Shown here: positions 14,471 through 20,679 of the stretch, one piece after another | How the letters are laid out: each line of letters begins with the position of its first letter | Numbering within the stretch: position 1 is the first letter of the stretch | NCBI GenBank assembly: GCA_030691295.1 | Contig: JAUYEQ010000504.1 | Span: forward strand, 1-20,679 | Direction: 5' to 3' | Length of the DNA: 20,679 nt | Origin: Bacteroidota bacterium | GTDB taxonomy: Bacteria > Bacteroidota > Bacteroidia > Bacteroidales > Prolixibacteraceae | The notes under the pieces: model-generated | The model's input: only the letters and a program-made list of their open reading frames with translations | What the model was told of the DNA's origin: nothing | Databases searched by the model: none | Translations under genes and position numbers: made by a program

Positions 14471-14647
14471 GAACGCGGATTGTCGCTGATCTGGCGGATT
14501 ACAACGGATTTTCATTCCGACAAGCCGGAATGATTTTCACACATTTACGCTCTTATCATTCATGCTTGCATGAATAAAAATCCGTTTATAATCCATATTA
14601 AATTTCTAATCTGCGATTATCCGCTTAATCCGTTGTAATCCGCGTTC
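14471..14647. repeat. Inverted-repeat element with about 10-bp periodic arms, no gene
   Basis: The outer ends GAACGCGGAT (14471-14480) and ATCCGCGTTC (14638-14647) are perfectly complementary. GCGGATTACAACGGATT (14494-14510) has a perfect 17-bp inverted copy at 14627-14643. The arms consist of 8-11-base units ending in GGATT/AGATT. Inside are two hairpins, CATTCCG/CGGAATG (14513-14532) and ATTCATGC/GCATGAAT (14558-14575). No ORF fits inside. The layout resembles the arms around the GxxExxY relic at 216-515 and the repeat at 2154-2232. Apart from the promoter box, I see nothing else in 14420-14790. Confidence 0.7.
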
Positions 14648-14758
14648 TATTCTTTTTGAGATATATGGCTCTTTTTTTTTACATTACTTAAGTTCTGTCC
14701 TCTGGTTCAATTTCTGCCACAAATTTCAGATTTACGGGTCGCGAAAGCTTTTGATTGT

Positions 14759-14766
14759 TATTTTTG
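14759..14766 (+). promoter_or_regulatory. -7 promoter element TATTTTTG of the TPR gene
   Basis: A perfect TAnnTTTG ending 24 bases before the ATG at 14791. Identical in sequence to the aspS element. The -33 region is weak. Confidence 0.5.
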
Positions 14767-14790
14767 TAGTTCAATTTTTAAGAAGCTTTC

Positions 14791-16674
14791 ATGAAGACTT
14801 TGGTCTGGATCATATTTCTGTTGGCACCCGTAGTCGTTTGGGGGCAAAATACTGACGTACAGAATATGTCAATTCTGGCCAGTCAGTACTACCAGAACAA
14901 GGAGTTTAGTAAAGCTGCCGAACTGTACGGGCAATTGTATGCAAACACCAAATCGGAAGGATATTTCAATATTTACCTCGATTGCCTGTTGGGCATTCCG
15001 GATTTTGACAAAGCGGAGAAGGAGATCAGGAAAGGGATTCGGGGAAATTCAGCCGATTCGTATTGGTACGTTCAGTGGGGTTTCCTGAAAAAGGCACAGG
15101 GTGAGGTAGCAGAATCAGAAAAAATGTACGAAAAAGCGATCTCATTGCTTCCAAATAATCCGGCAGCATTCCAGATTTTATCCAATCAGTTTATAAACCG
15201 GCGCGAATTTGCTTATGCCGAAAAAGTATATGTCAAAGGAAGGGCTGGAAATCCCGGCTTATTTAATTACGAACTGGGACGCATTTATTATTACCTCCGC
15301 AATTACGATGCGATGATGAACGAATATCTGGAATGGTCGAAGCAAAATGAAACCAACCTTGAAATTGTAAAAAGCAATCTTCAATCGGTTTTGTCGGTTG
15401 ACAACGATCAGGAAATCAGCAATCAACTAAAAACGTATATCCTGAAACGGACTCAGCAGGATCCCGGACAGATTTTATACACGCGTTTGTTGATCTGGCT
15501 ATTTATTCAGGATAAAAACTTTACGGCAGCCACCCGCCAGGCTATATCGCTCGATAAGAGAACGGGCATGGAAGACGGCAATATTTTCGCGATGGCAAAT
15601 GTGTCGGCCACCAATAAAAATTACGACGAGGCGGTAAAAGCTTACGATTATCTGATCAGCAAAGGGAAACGGGCGGAATACTACAATCTGGCCAGCCAGC
15701 AAAGGATGCAAATGTATTACAACCGTTTTACGGAATCCGGAACGCTGGATTTGACACAAGCCAATGCGTTGAAAGACCAGTTTTCGCAAACGTTTGCCAT
15801 TCTGGGTATTTCTCCTGAAACTTCCGGTCTTCAGACTCAATATGCGCATTTACTGGCTTTTTACCTCGACAAACCTGCTGAAGCCATTCAGGTTTTAACT
15901 GATGGATTGGCCTTGAAAGGAATCAATCAGCAACAAATGTCGATGATGAAGGCTGAATTGTCTGACATTTATGTTTATTCGGGCGACCTTTGGGAAGCGG
16001 TGATCACTTATTCGCAGGTGATTGAAAGCAACAAAAGCAATTTGCTCGCCGACGATGTGAAGTTCAAAAAGGCCAAACTGGGTTATTACATGGGAAACTT
16101 TGCATGGGCCAAAGCGCAGCTCGATGCCTTGAAAGCCAGTACCTCGAAGCTGATTGCCAACGATGCCATGGAATTGGCCCTTTTTATCAGTGAGAATATG
16201 GAGGATGATTCTACCGCAACTCCGCTCCGGATGTTTGCCCGTGCCGATCTGCATTTATTCCGGAACCATTCTGCGGAAGCTTTGGCTACGCTCGATTCCA
16301 TCAGTAAATTGTATGCATTTCATTCGCTTACCGACGATGTGAACTTCCGCAAAGCCGATGTCTTTCAGAAACAAGGTAAATATGAAGAAGCTGCTGTGCT
16401 GCTTGCATCCATTGTAAAGGATAACAGTTGGGAAACACTGGCTGACGATGCCCTTTTTCAGCTCGCGACTATCTACCAAAATAAACTGAACAGAAAAGAG
16501 GACGCGATGGAACTGTACAAAAAAATGCTGACCGACTATCCCGGAAGTGTTTACGTGGTGGATGCCAGAGCAGAGTTCCGAAAGATGCAGGACTCAGTGA
16601 AAACTGATGATAAACCGGATTCAGTAAAAACGAAAGAGGAACTGTTTTTTGAAGGGAAAGAACTTAACCCATGA
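14791..16674 (+). CDS. Secreted tetratricopeptide-repeat protein
   Basis: 627 residues. A signal peptide (MKTLVWIIFLLAPVVVWG) is followed by helical repeats of TPR type through most of the protein. Examples are YYQNKEFSKAAELYGQLYA near residue 33, AQGEVAESEKMYEKAISLLP near residue 104, NYDEAVKAYDYLISKGK near residue 270, YSGDLWEAVITYSQV near residue 393 and the final NRKEDAMELYKKMLTDYPGS. The C-terminus has a repeated DSVKT motif. Probably periplasmic and a protein-protein scaffold. Its stop overlaps the EamA start by four bases (ATGA), so translation may be coupled. The partner is unknown. Confidence 0.9.
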   Translation: MKTLVWIIFLLAPVVVWGQNTDVQNMSILASQYYQNKEFSKAAELYGQLYANTKSEGYFNIYLDCLLGIPDFDKAEKEIRKGIRGNSADSYWYVQWGFLKKAQGEVAESEKMYEKAISLLPNNPAAFQILSNQFINRREFAYAEKVYVKGRAGNPGLFNYELGRIYYYLRNYDAMMNEYLEWSKQNETNLEIVKSNLQSVLSVDNDQEISNQLKTYILKRTQQDPGQILYTRLLIWLFIQDKNFTAATRQAISLDKRTGMEDGNIFAMANVSATNKNYDEAVKAYDYLISKGKRAEYYNLASQQRMQMYYNRFTESGTLDLTQANALKDQFSQTFAILGISPETSGLQTQYAHLLAFYLDKPAEAIQVLTDGLALKGINQQQMSMMKAELSDIYVYSGDLWEAVITYSQVIESNKSNLLADDVKFKKAKLGYYMGNFAWAKAQLDALKASTSKLIANDAMELALFISENMEDDSTATPLRMFARADLHLFRNHSAEALATLDSISKLYAFHSLTDDVNFRKADVFQKQGKYEEAAVLLASIVKDNSWETLADDALFQLATIYQNKLNRKEDAMELYKKMLTDYPGSVYVVDARAEFRKMQDSVKTDDKPDSVKTKEELFFEGKELNP

Positions 16675-17549
16675 AGCAACTATCGAAAGCATATATTTAT
16701 GCGTTGCTTTCAGTTGTTCTGTGGTCAACAGTTGCCACCGCCTTTAAAATCGGACTGAAAACACTGTCGCCGCTTTACCTGATTTTGACTGCTTCTGTAT
16801 TTTCATTGCTTACCTTTTTCGTGGTCATCCTTTTTCAGGGTAAATTGAAAGACTTATTCACCGTTTCATGGTCAGGACTGGGGAAATCAGCCATGCTCGG
16901 AGCATTGAATCCATTCGGTTATTATCTGATACTATTTCAGGCATACAGCATGCTTCCGGCACAGGTTGCACAGCCACTGAACATGATTTGGCCCATTATG
17001 CTGGCATTGCTTTCAGCTCCAATGCTCGGGCAAAAAATTACCGGGCGGAACATTGTTGCCATTCTCATCAGCTTTGTGGGTGTGATTTTTATTTCGTCGC
17101 AGGGAAGTCTTTCAGGAATGGCAAATACCAATATTTCCGGAGCATTGCTGGCTGTTGGAAGCAGCGTTATCTGGGCTCTTTTCTGGATTTTAAGCGTGAA
17201 GGACAAACGCGATCAGTTATTCAAACTGTTCTGGAATTTTGCATTTGGATTGGTTTATTTGTTGATCACAGCTTTCCTTTTTACCGACTTCCATTTTCCT
17301 GAAGTAAAGGCGTTTCCGGCAGCAATTTATATCGGTTTATTTGAGCTTGGAATTACATATATTTTGTGGATGAAAGCAATGCATTACAGCGAAAACAATG
17401 CAAAAACAGGCAACCTTACTTTTTTGTCGCCGTTTCTGTCATTGATTTTTATTCATTTTATTTTGGGAGAAATAATTTACATCACCACTTTTATTGGCCT
17501 GACATTTATTATTTTGGGAATATGGTTTCAGCAAAAACAGAAGCATTAA
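16671..17549 (+). CDS. EamA family transporter (DMT superfamily)
   Basis: 292 residues, with about ten hydrophobic segments in two homologous halves, as in drug/metabolite transporters. The first half begins YALLSVVLWSTVATAFKIGLK, the second ISGALLAVGSSVIWALFWIL. QPLNMIWPIMLALLSAPML with GRNIVAILISFVGVIFIS is the typical end of the first EamA domain, and GNLTFLSPFLSLIFIHFILGE ends the second. It sits in the inner membrane; its substrate cannot be read from sequence. It starts inside the stop of the TPR gene. The ruvC promoter overlaps its own stop codon. Confidence 0.92.
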   Translation: MKQLSKAYIYALLSVVLWSTVATAFKIGLKTLSPLYLILTASVFSLLTFFVVILFQGKLKDLFTVSWSGLGKSAMLGALNPFGYYLILFQAYSMLPAQVAQPLNMIWPIMLALLSAPMLGQKITGRNIVAILISFVGVIFISSQGSLSGMANTNISGALLAVGSSVIWALFWILSVKDKRDQLFKLFWNFAFGLVYLLITAFLFTDFHFPEVKAFPAAIYIGLFELGITYILWMKAMHYSENNAKTGNLTFLSPFLSLIFIHFILGEIIYITTFIGLTFIILGIWFQQKQKH

Positions 17550-17554
17550 CTTTG
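17547..17554 (+). promoter_or_regulatory. ruvC -7 promoter element TAACTTTG
   Basis: A perfect consensus whose first three bases are the stop codon of the EamA gene. It ends 20 bases before the ruvC ATG. It would allow ruvC to be expressed apart from the TPR-EamA unit. Confidence 0.5.
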
Positions 17555-17574
17555 AACTTTTAGCACACTTTTTC

Positions 17575-18126
17575 ATGGAGAATAAACCACTGAGAATACT
17601 TGGCATCGACCCCGGAACCAACGTGATGGGTTACGGACTGATCGAAGTATTGAACAACAAACCTCGCATAATGCAGGTTGGTGTGATCAAAACCACCGGA
17701 TCGGATCACTATCAAAAATTGAAAAACATCTTCGATCGTACTATTTTGCTTCTGGACGAGTTGCAACCGGATGAACTGGCAATTGAATCGCCATTTTACG
17801 GAAAGGACATTCAGGCGATGCTTAAACTGGGACGGGCACAGGGCGTGGTGATGGGCCTGGCGCTGAGTAGGAACATTCCCGTTGCAGAATATGCCCCGCT
17901 GAAAGTGAAACAATCGATCACCGGAATGGGACGCGCGGCCAAAGAACAGGTGGCTTTTTTCCTGAAAAACATGTTTACGCTGAACGAACTTCCGAAGGAA
18001 CTGGACGCTACCGATGCCGTGGCCGTAGCCGTTTGCCACTACCTGCAAATGAAAAATCCGGTAACAAAATCAGGCGTAAAAAGCTGGGGCGAATTTGTGA
18101 AGAAGAATCCGGGAAGGGTGAAATAA
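17575..18126 (+). CDS. ruvC: Crossover junction endodeoxyribonuclease RuvC
   Basis: 183 residues. Cuts Holliday junctions at the end of homologous recombination, together with RuvAB. The four metal-binding acids are present: D12 in ILGIDPGTNVMGYGLIE, E71 in LAIESPFYGKD, and D144 and D147 in ELDATDAVAVAVCH. GRAQGVVMGLALSRNIPVAEY and KQSITGMGRAAKEQV match the family. Length is normal for the longer Bacteroidota form. ruvA and ruvB are not nearby. Confidence 0.97.
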   Translation: MENKPLRILGIDPGTNVMGYGLIEVLNNKPRIMQVGVIKTTGSDHYQKLKNIFDRTILLLDELQPDELAIESPFYGKDIQAMLKLGRAQGVVMGLALSRNIPVAEYAPLKVKQSITGMGRAAKEQVAFFLKNMFTLNELPKELDATDAVAVAVCHYLQMKNPVTKSGVKSWGEFVKKNPGRVK

Positions 18127-18131
18127 CAAAC

Positions 18132-18155
18132 AAAAAAATCCCGGTTTCCCGGGAT
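18132..18155 (-). terminator. Terminator of the greA-HIT operon
   Basis: Read on the minus strand: a 7-bp stem ATCCCGG/CCGGGAT with a 4-nt loop (18138-18155), followed by seven T (18132-18138). It lies 30 bases after the HIT stop codon. On the plus strand it directly follows ruvC but lacks a T-run there. Confidence 0.8.
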
Positions 18156-18185
18156 CTCTGTATCTTGAATTTTTAAATCGGAACA

Positions 18186-18587
18186 TTATCCTAATTCAAT
18201 TTCTTTTGCAATGGCAGCAGTAATTTCAGCCATTTCTTCTTTACTGAACGACAATTTTTTCGAGAAGTGAAGCAAATCAGCCTCTGTTTGCATCGGTACC
18301 AAATGAATGTGTGCATGAGGCACTTCCAATCCTAAAACCATTACCCCGACTTTTTTACAGGGAATGGCTTTCTGAATTCCAAGCGCTACTTTTTTTGCAA
18401 ACAATTGTAATCCAATGTAGGTTTCATCGTCCAGATCGAACAGGTAATCGACTTCCTTTTTGGGAATAACCAGGATGTGACCTTTGGCAACGGGGAAAAT
18501 ATCAAGAAAAGCGAAGAAGTTTTCATCTTCTGCTACTTTCCATGAAGGTATTTCTCCGTTTACAATTTTGGTAAAAATGCTGGCCAT
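18186..18587 (-). CDS. HIT family hydrolase
   Basis: 133 residues. The histidine triad is H91-A-H93-I-H95 in VPHAHIHLVP, with C-terminal residues typical of HINT-like enzymes. MASIFTKIVNGEIPSWKVAEDENFFAFLDI and PVAKGHILVIPKKEVDYLFDL match the purine-nucleotide-binding N-terminal part. Members hydrolyse nucleoside phosphoramidates or dinucleotides; the true substrate is unknown. It starts 11 bp downstream of the greA stop, so the two are co-transcribed and share the hairpin terminator at 18132-18155. Confidence 0.94.
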   Translation of the reverse strand: MASIFTKIVNGEIPSWKVAEDENFFAFLDIFPVAKGHILVIPKKEVDYLFDLDDETYIGLQLFAKKVALGIQKAIPCKKVGVMVLGLEVPHAHIHLVPMQTEADLLHFSKKLSFSKEEMAEITAAIAKEIELG

Positions 18588-18598
18588 TTTGTCAATTG

Positions 18599-19072
18599 TC
18601 AGATTGCGATATCAATTATTTCAAATTGCATTTTGCCCGAAGGCACCTGAATTTCAACTACATCACCAAGCTTTTTACCCAGCAAACCTTTGGCAATCGG
18701 CGTTTGGATCGAAATCTTTCCAACTTTCAGATCTGCTTCGGGTTCTGAAACGATTGTATATTGCATGGTGGTATTGTTCGCTTTGTTCAGAATCGTAACC
18801 TTGTTCAATATCTGGACACTGGTTGTATTAATTTTCGATTCATCGATTATTCGGGCGGTTGCAATTTGCTCACTCAGTACCGACATCTTTGCTTCCAACA
18901 TGCCCTGAGCATCTTTTGCAGCATCGTATTCGGCATTTTCCGAGATATCACCTTTTTCAATTGCTTCACCAATTGCTTTCGAAATTTTAGGGCGCTCAAT
19001 TGTGATAAGACGATCGAGTTCATCTTTCAATTTCTTAAGGCCTTCTTCTGTAATATAAGTAACCTTCTTCAT
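18599..19072 (-). CDS. greA: Transcription elongation factor GreA
   Basis: 157 residues from the ATG at 19072 (MKKVTYITEEGLKKL), the usual family start and length; an in-frame ATG eight codons upstream is less likely. GreA rescues backtracked RNA polymerase by stimulating transcript cleavage. The N-terminal coiled coil carries acidic tip residues D42 and E45 (KGDISENAEYDAAKDAQ). The C-terminal FKBP-like domain contains ISIQTPIAKGLLGKKLGDVVEI. First gene of greA-HIT. A hairpin with a U-run lies about 30-60 bases upstream, inside the probable leader. Confidence 0.96.
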   Translation of the reverse strand: MKKVTYITEEGLKKLKDELDRLITIERPKISKAIGEAIEKGDISENAEYDAAKDAQGMLEAKMSVLSEQIATARIIDESKINTTSVQILNKVTILNKANNTTMQYTIVSEPEADLKVGKISIQTPIAKGLLGKKLGDVVEIQVPSGKMQFEIIDIAI

Positions 19073-19100
19073 GGTTTTTATTCTTTCTTTAAACACTATT

Positions 19101-19134
19101 AAAACAAAAAAGAATTCCGGCTATTGCGGAACTC
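19101..19134 (-). terminator. Hairpin plus U-run upstream of greA
   Basis: Read on the minus strand: GAGTTCCG (19127-19134) pairs with CGGAATTC (19112-19119) through eight pairs including one G-U, around a 7-nt loop. A run of six T then G and four T follows (19101-19111). It could end transcription from the gene at 19298-19750 or act within the greA leader. Confidence 0.6.
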
Positions 19135-19144
19135 TTTCGGGATA

Positions 19145-19152
19145 CAAACATA
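19145..19152 (-). promoter_or_regulatory. Possible greA -7 promoter element TATGTTTG
   Basis: A perfect TAnnTTTG on the minus strand, 72 bases before the greA ATG and just upstream of the hairpin at 19101-19134. If used, the hairpin would be at the very start of the transcript. Confidence 0.35.
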
Positions 19153-19297
19153 TAAAAAATTTTCACCTTAACTAACCAGTATGTTTTATAAAACATTTAA
19201 TTGTCTGAATAATAAAAAGTTTCAGTCCTTGTTCTTTTTATTTGCAGATAAAAAAAGGTGTTCAATCTGTCAATAAATCCTTGTGATTAGGTGTGGG

Positions 19298-19750
19298 CTA
19301 ATATTTTCGTTCCAGAATCTGGGAGTAAATAACTGCCTTTCGTAACGAAAAATCTTCGAGGTAGCTGCCTCTTTCTTCCATCAAATTTTCTTCCTCTTCT
19401 TCAGGCTGTATGTTCATGCTTGAAACAGATGGGCGCTTGACACGTTCGGGCAAGGTGCTTACAATCCTTGATTTGAACAGCCCTTTCTTATTCATGTCGA
19501 GTCCACTTTTAAATTCCGGTCTGGCAGAAATTTGTGCTATTTTTACCGGTTTAGGTTTCTTTACAATCGGTTTTTCCAGGAAATCTTCGCCTAACAATTG
19601 ATCCATGAAAAAATTCCGTGCATTGTTCTCTTCCAATTCTTCATCTCCCTCTTCTAAAAGAATGGGTTCTTCTTTATTTTTTTTGTTTTTATTGATGGCT
19701 GCATAAATTGACAACGCAACAGCAACAATCAGAAATATATAATCTTCCAT
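19298..19750 (-). CDS. Small membrane-anchored protein of unknown function
   Basis: 150 residues. One hydrophobic segment at residues 5-18 (IFLIVAVALSIYAA) is followed by a lysine-rich stop-transfer patch (NKNKKNKEE) and then a hydrophilic, acidic and probably disordered tail (LLEEGDEELEENN, PEEEEENLMEERG). The conserved-looking C-terminus LRKAVIYSQILERKY is a signature I recall from Bacteroidota hypothetical proteins. No catalytic motif. Divergent from the Rieske-like gene, with 75 bp between the two starts. Function unknown. Confidence 0.75.
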   Translation of the reverse strand: MEDYIFLIVAVALSIYAAINKNKKNKEEPILLEEGDEELEENNARNFFMDQLLGEDFLEKPIVKKPKPVKIAQISARPEFKSGLDMNKKGLFKSRIVSTLPERVKRPSVSSMNIQPEEEEENLMEERGSYLEDFSLRKAVIYSQILERKY

Positions 19751-19825
19751 TTTGAATGTTTTTTAGACAGAATAAAATAATTTGTCCTTTTCTTTGTTCT
19801 AATTAAAGCATTAAAGATATAAAAA

Positions 19826-20272
19826 ATGGATCAGTTTTCCGGTAATGTTATAAAAACTGTTTTAATTGGCTTGTTTTTCCTGACGGGAATAAGTGGATGT
19901 AAAGACGACTACACGTCAGTTATTCCTTATGCAACCGTCAATATGAATTTTAGCCCAACCAATTACATAGAATTCAATACTCCGGGTGGTTCTGTTTATT
20001 TTGGCAACGCTGGTTTTGGAGGAATCATCGTTGTCAACAATTGGGGCGACGAAGCGGCTCCGTTTCTGTCATTTGATGCTGCCTGCACACACGAGGTATC
20101 ATCAACCTGTAGGGTCACAACGGATGGGAGCGGCATAGCCGAATGCCCCTGCTGTGGATCCCAATACATGCTGTTCGGAGGAAATGGCAGTGTGGTGAAG
20201 GGGCCTGCAATCGAACCTTTGAAACAATACCGCACTTCTTACACGGGAGGTCGCATCATCGTCAGGAATTAA
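19826..20272 (+). CDS. Rieske-like lipoprotein with a variant cluster motif
   Basis: 148 residues. A lipoprotein signal peptide ends with the lipobox ISGC, the lipidated cysteine being C25. The C-terminal half has Rieske-type layout: C87-T-H89 (AACTHEVSS), about 17 residues, then ECPCCGSQY with C107, C109 and C110. The normal second motif is CPCHGS; here the histidine is replaced by C110. One more cysteine, C95, lies between. A standard 2Cys-2His Rieske cluster is therefore not fully supported; a 3Cys-1His cluster or a metal site of another kind is possible. GPAIEPLKQYRT resembles the Pro loop region. It is encoded alone, with a terminator 10 bases after the stop. Confidence 0.82.
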   Translation: MDQFSGNVIKTVLIGLFFLTGISGCKDDYTSVIPYATVNMNFSPTNYIEFNTPGGSVYFGNAGFGGIIVVNNWGDEAAPFLSFDAACTHEVSSTCRVTTDGSGIAECPCCGSQYMLFGGNGSVVKGPAIEPLKQYRTSYTGGRIIVRN

Positions 20273-20281
20273 TCCAGATAT

Positions 20282-20311
20282 AAAAAGGAGCCCGTAAAGA
20301 GCTCCTTTTTT
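20282..20311. terminator. Terminator between the Rieske-like gene and ahcY
   Basis: AAAAAGGAGC (20282-20291) and GCTCCTTTTT (20301-20310) form a perfect 10-bp stem with a 9-nt loop and T-runs on both strands. It fits convergent transcription. Confidence 0.85.
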
Positions 20312-20363
20312 AATTATATCAGTGCCAAACTTTAAACTTTTGACATTAAACTTTAAACTTGTC

Positions 20364-20498
20364 CTAATACCTGTAATGATCCGGTTTGTAAGGTTCTTCA
20401 GCAGAAATTCCCAAATAATCAGCCTGATCGGGTGTTAAAATCGTCAGTTTAACGCCGAGCTGTTCGAGGTGTAAACGGGCAACTTCTTCATCGAGGTA
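20364..20498 (-). pseudogene. ahcY: Adenosylhomocysteinase C-terminal fragment
   Basis: The last 44 residues of AhcY, reading [18 protein letters not shown] and ending [11 protein letters not shown], the conserved C-terminal tail that contributes the NAD-binding lysine and tyrosine. AhcY hydrolyses S-adenosylhomocysteine to adenosine and homocysteine. Homology stops abruptly at 20498, where a stop codon in frame and unrelated sequence follow upstream of the gene. The remaining roughly 430 residues are absent. Because the break is inside the window and not at its edge, this is either a rearranged relic or an assembly join. Confidence 0.8.
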
Positions 20499-20626
20499 TT
20501 ATCAGTGAGCAAAAAACCGATTTGGTATTACTTGCCGGAGATTTGGTCGATGGCGAAATTGCCCCGGTACTGCGAGAATATCTTGGACGGCACATTCATG
20601 AACCTAAATTGAGCGATTTGCTTTGA
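20498..20626 (+). pseudogene. Metallophosphoesterase fragment
   Basis: An open frame of 42 codons without a start, reading [20 protein letters not shown] and then IAPVLREYLGRHIHE before a TGA. The AGDLVDGE stretch matches the GD-x2-D metal-binding motif of calcineurin-like phosphoesterases, and IAPVLREYLG follows it in that family. The N-terminal DxH motif and all later histidine motifs are missing. It begins exactly where the ahcY homology ends, on the opposite strand. The last residues before the stop do not look like the family, so a second break near 20590-20600 is possible. I see nothing certain in 20627-20679. Confidence 0.5.
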
Positions 20627-20679
20627 AAAAGATAAAAGATAGCTTGCTTATTAAATTGATAATGAGTATTTTAGAAGTG

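Noticed and set aside
20662..20679. Start of another gene (MSILEV) at the right edge
   Set aside because: Only six codons are visible. It could be an ABC-transporter ATPase start, but nothing supports a call.

Overview
The window looks like chromosomal DNA of a Bacteroidota bacterium, probably of the Bacteroidales/Marinilabiliales type. The lineage call is an inference. It rests on start codons with A-rich leaders and no clear Shine-Dalgarno sequence, on repeated TAnnTTTG promoter elements (the Bacteroidota -7 consensus) shortly upstream of genes, on lysine synthesis by LL-diaminopimelate aminotransferase (DapL), and on the protein families present. Most of the window is housekeeping. The unusual material lies between the genes.

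Layout. 1-108 is the 5' end of dprA (-). 216-515 is an inverted-repeat element holding a decayed GxxExxY gene, followed by a small membrane protein (-). 1080-3482 holds aroB and aroA (shikimate pathway), with a second inverted repeat between them. A cloverleaf-like dyad element separates aroA from convergent tadA. 4252-4998 encodes a helical protein of unknown role, followed by a degenerate 20-bp tandem repeat (about 5101-5270) and a broken dinD relic. 6215-7972 is aspS, followed by a nested palindrome element and a bidirectional terminator. 8231-8971 is a sufE plus MIP18/PaaD-like pair (Fe-S assembly, -). 9237-9809 is rubrerythrin. 10075-10833 is a UPF0175/DUF3368 toxin-antitoxin pair. 10917-12146 is dapL (-).

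In the second half, 12352-12834 is an SRPBCC protein whose stop codon abuts that of lipB. The lipA-lipB pair (-) makes and transfers lipoyl groups. 14471-14647 is a third inverted-repeat element without a gene. 14791-18126 holds a secreted TPR protein, an EamA transporter and ruvC. 18186-19072 is greA plus a HIT hydrolase (-). Next come a one-pass membrane protein of unknown role (-) and a Rieske-like lipoprotein with an altered ligand motif (+). The last 300 bases join the 3' end of ahcY directly to a metallophosphoesterase fragment, which is either a rearrangement or an assembly error.

The genes form short operons: lipA-lipB, sufE-MIP18, greA-HIT, TPR-EamA with a 4-base overlap, and UPF0175-DUF3368. 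No strong candidate for a large new defence or mobile system is present. The best leads are the family resemblance among three inverted-repeat elements with 8-10-base periodic arms, the 20-bp tandem array, two multi-hairpin intergenic elements, and the variant Rieske protein.
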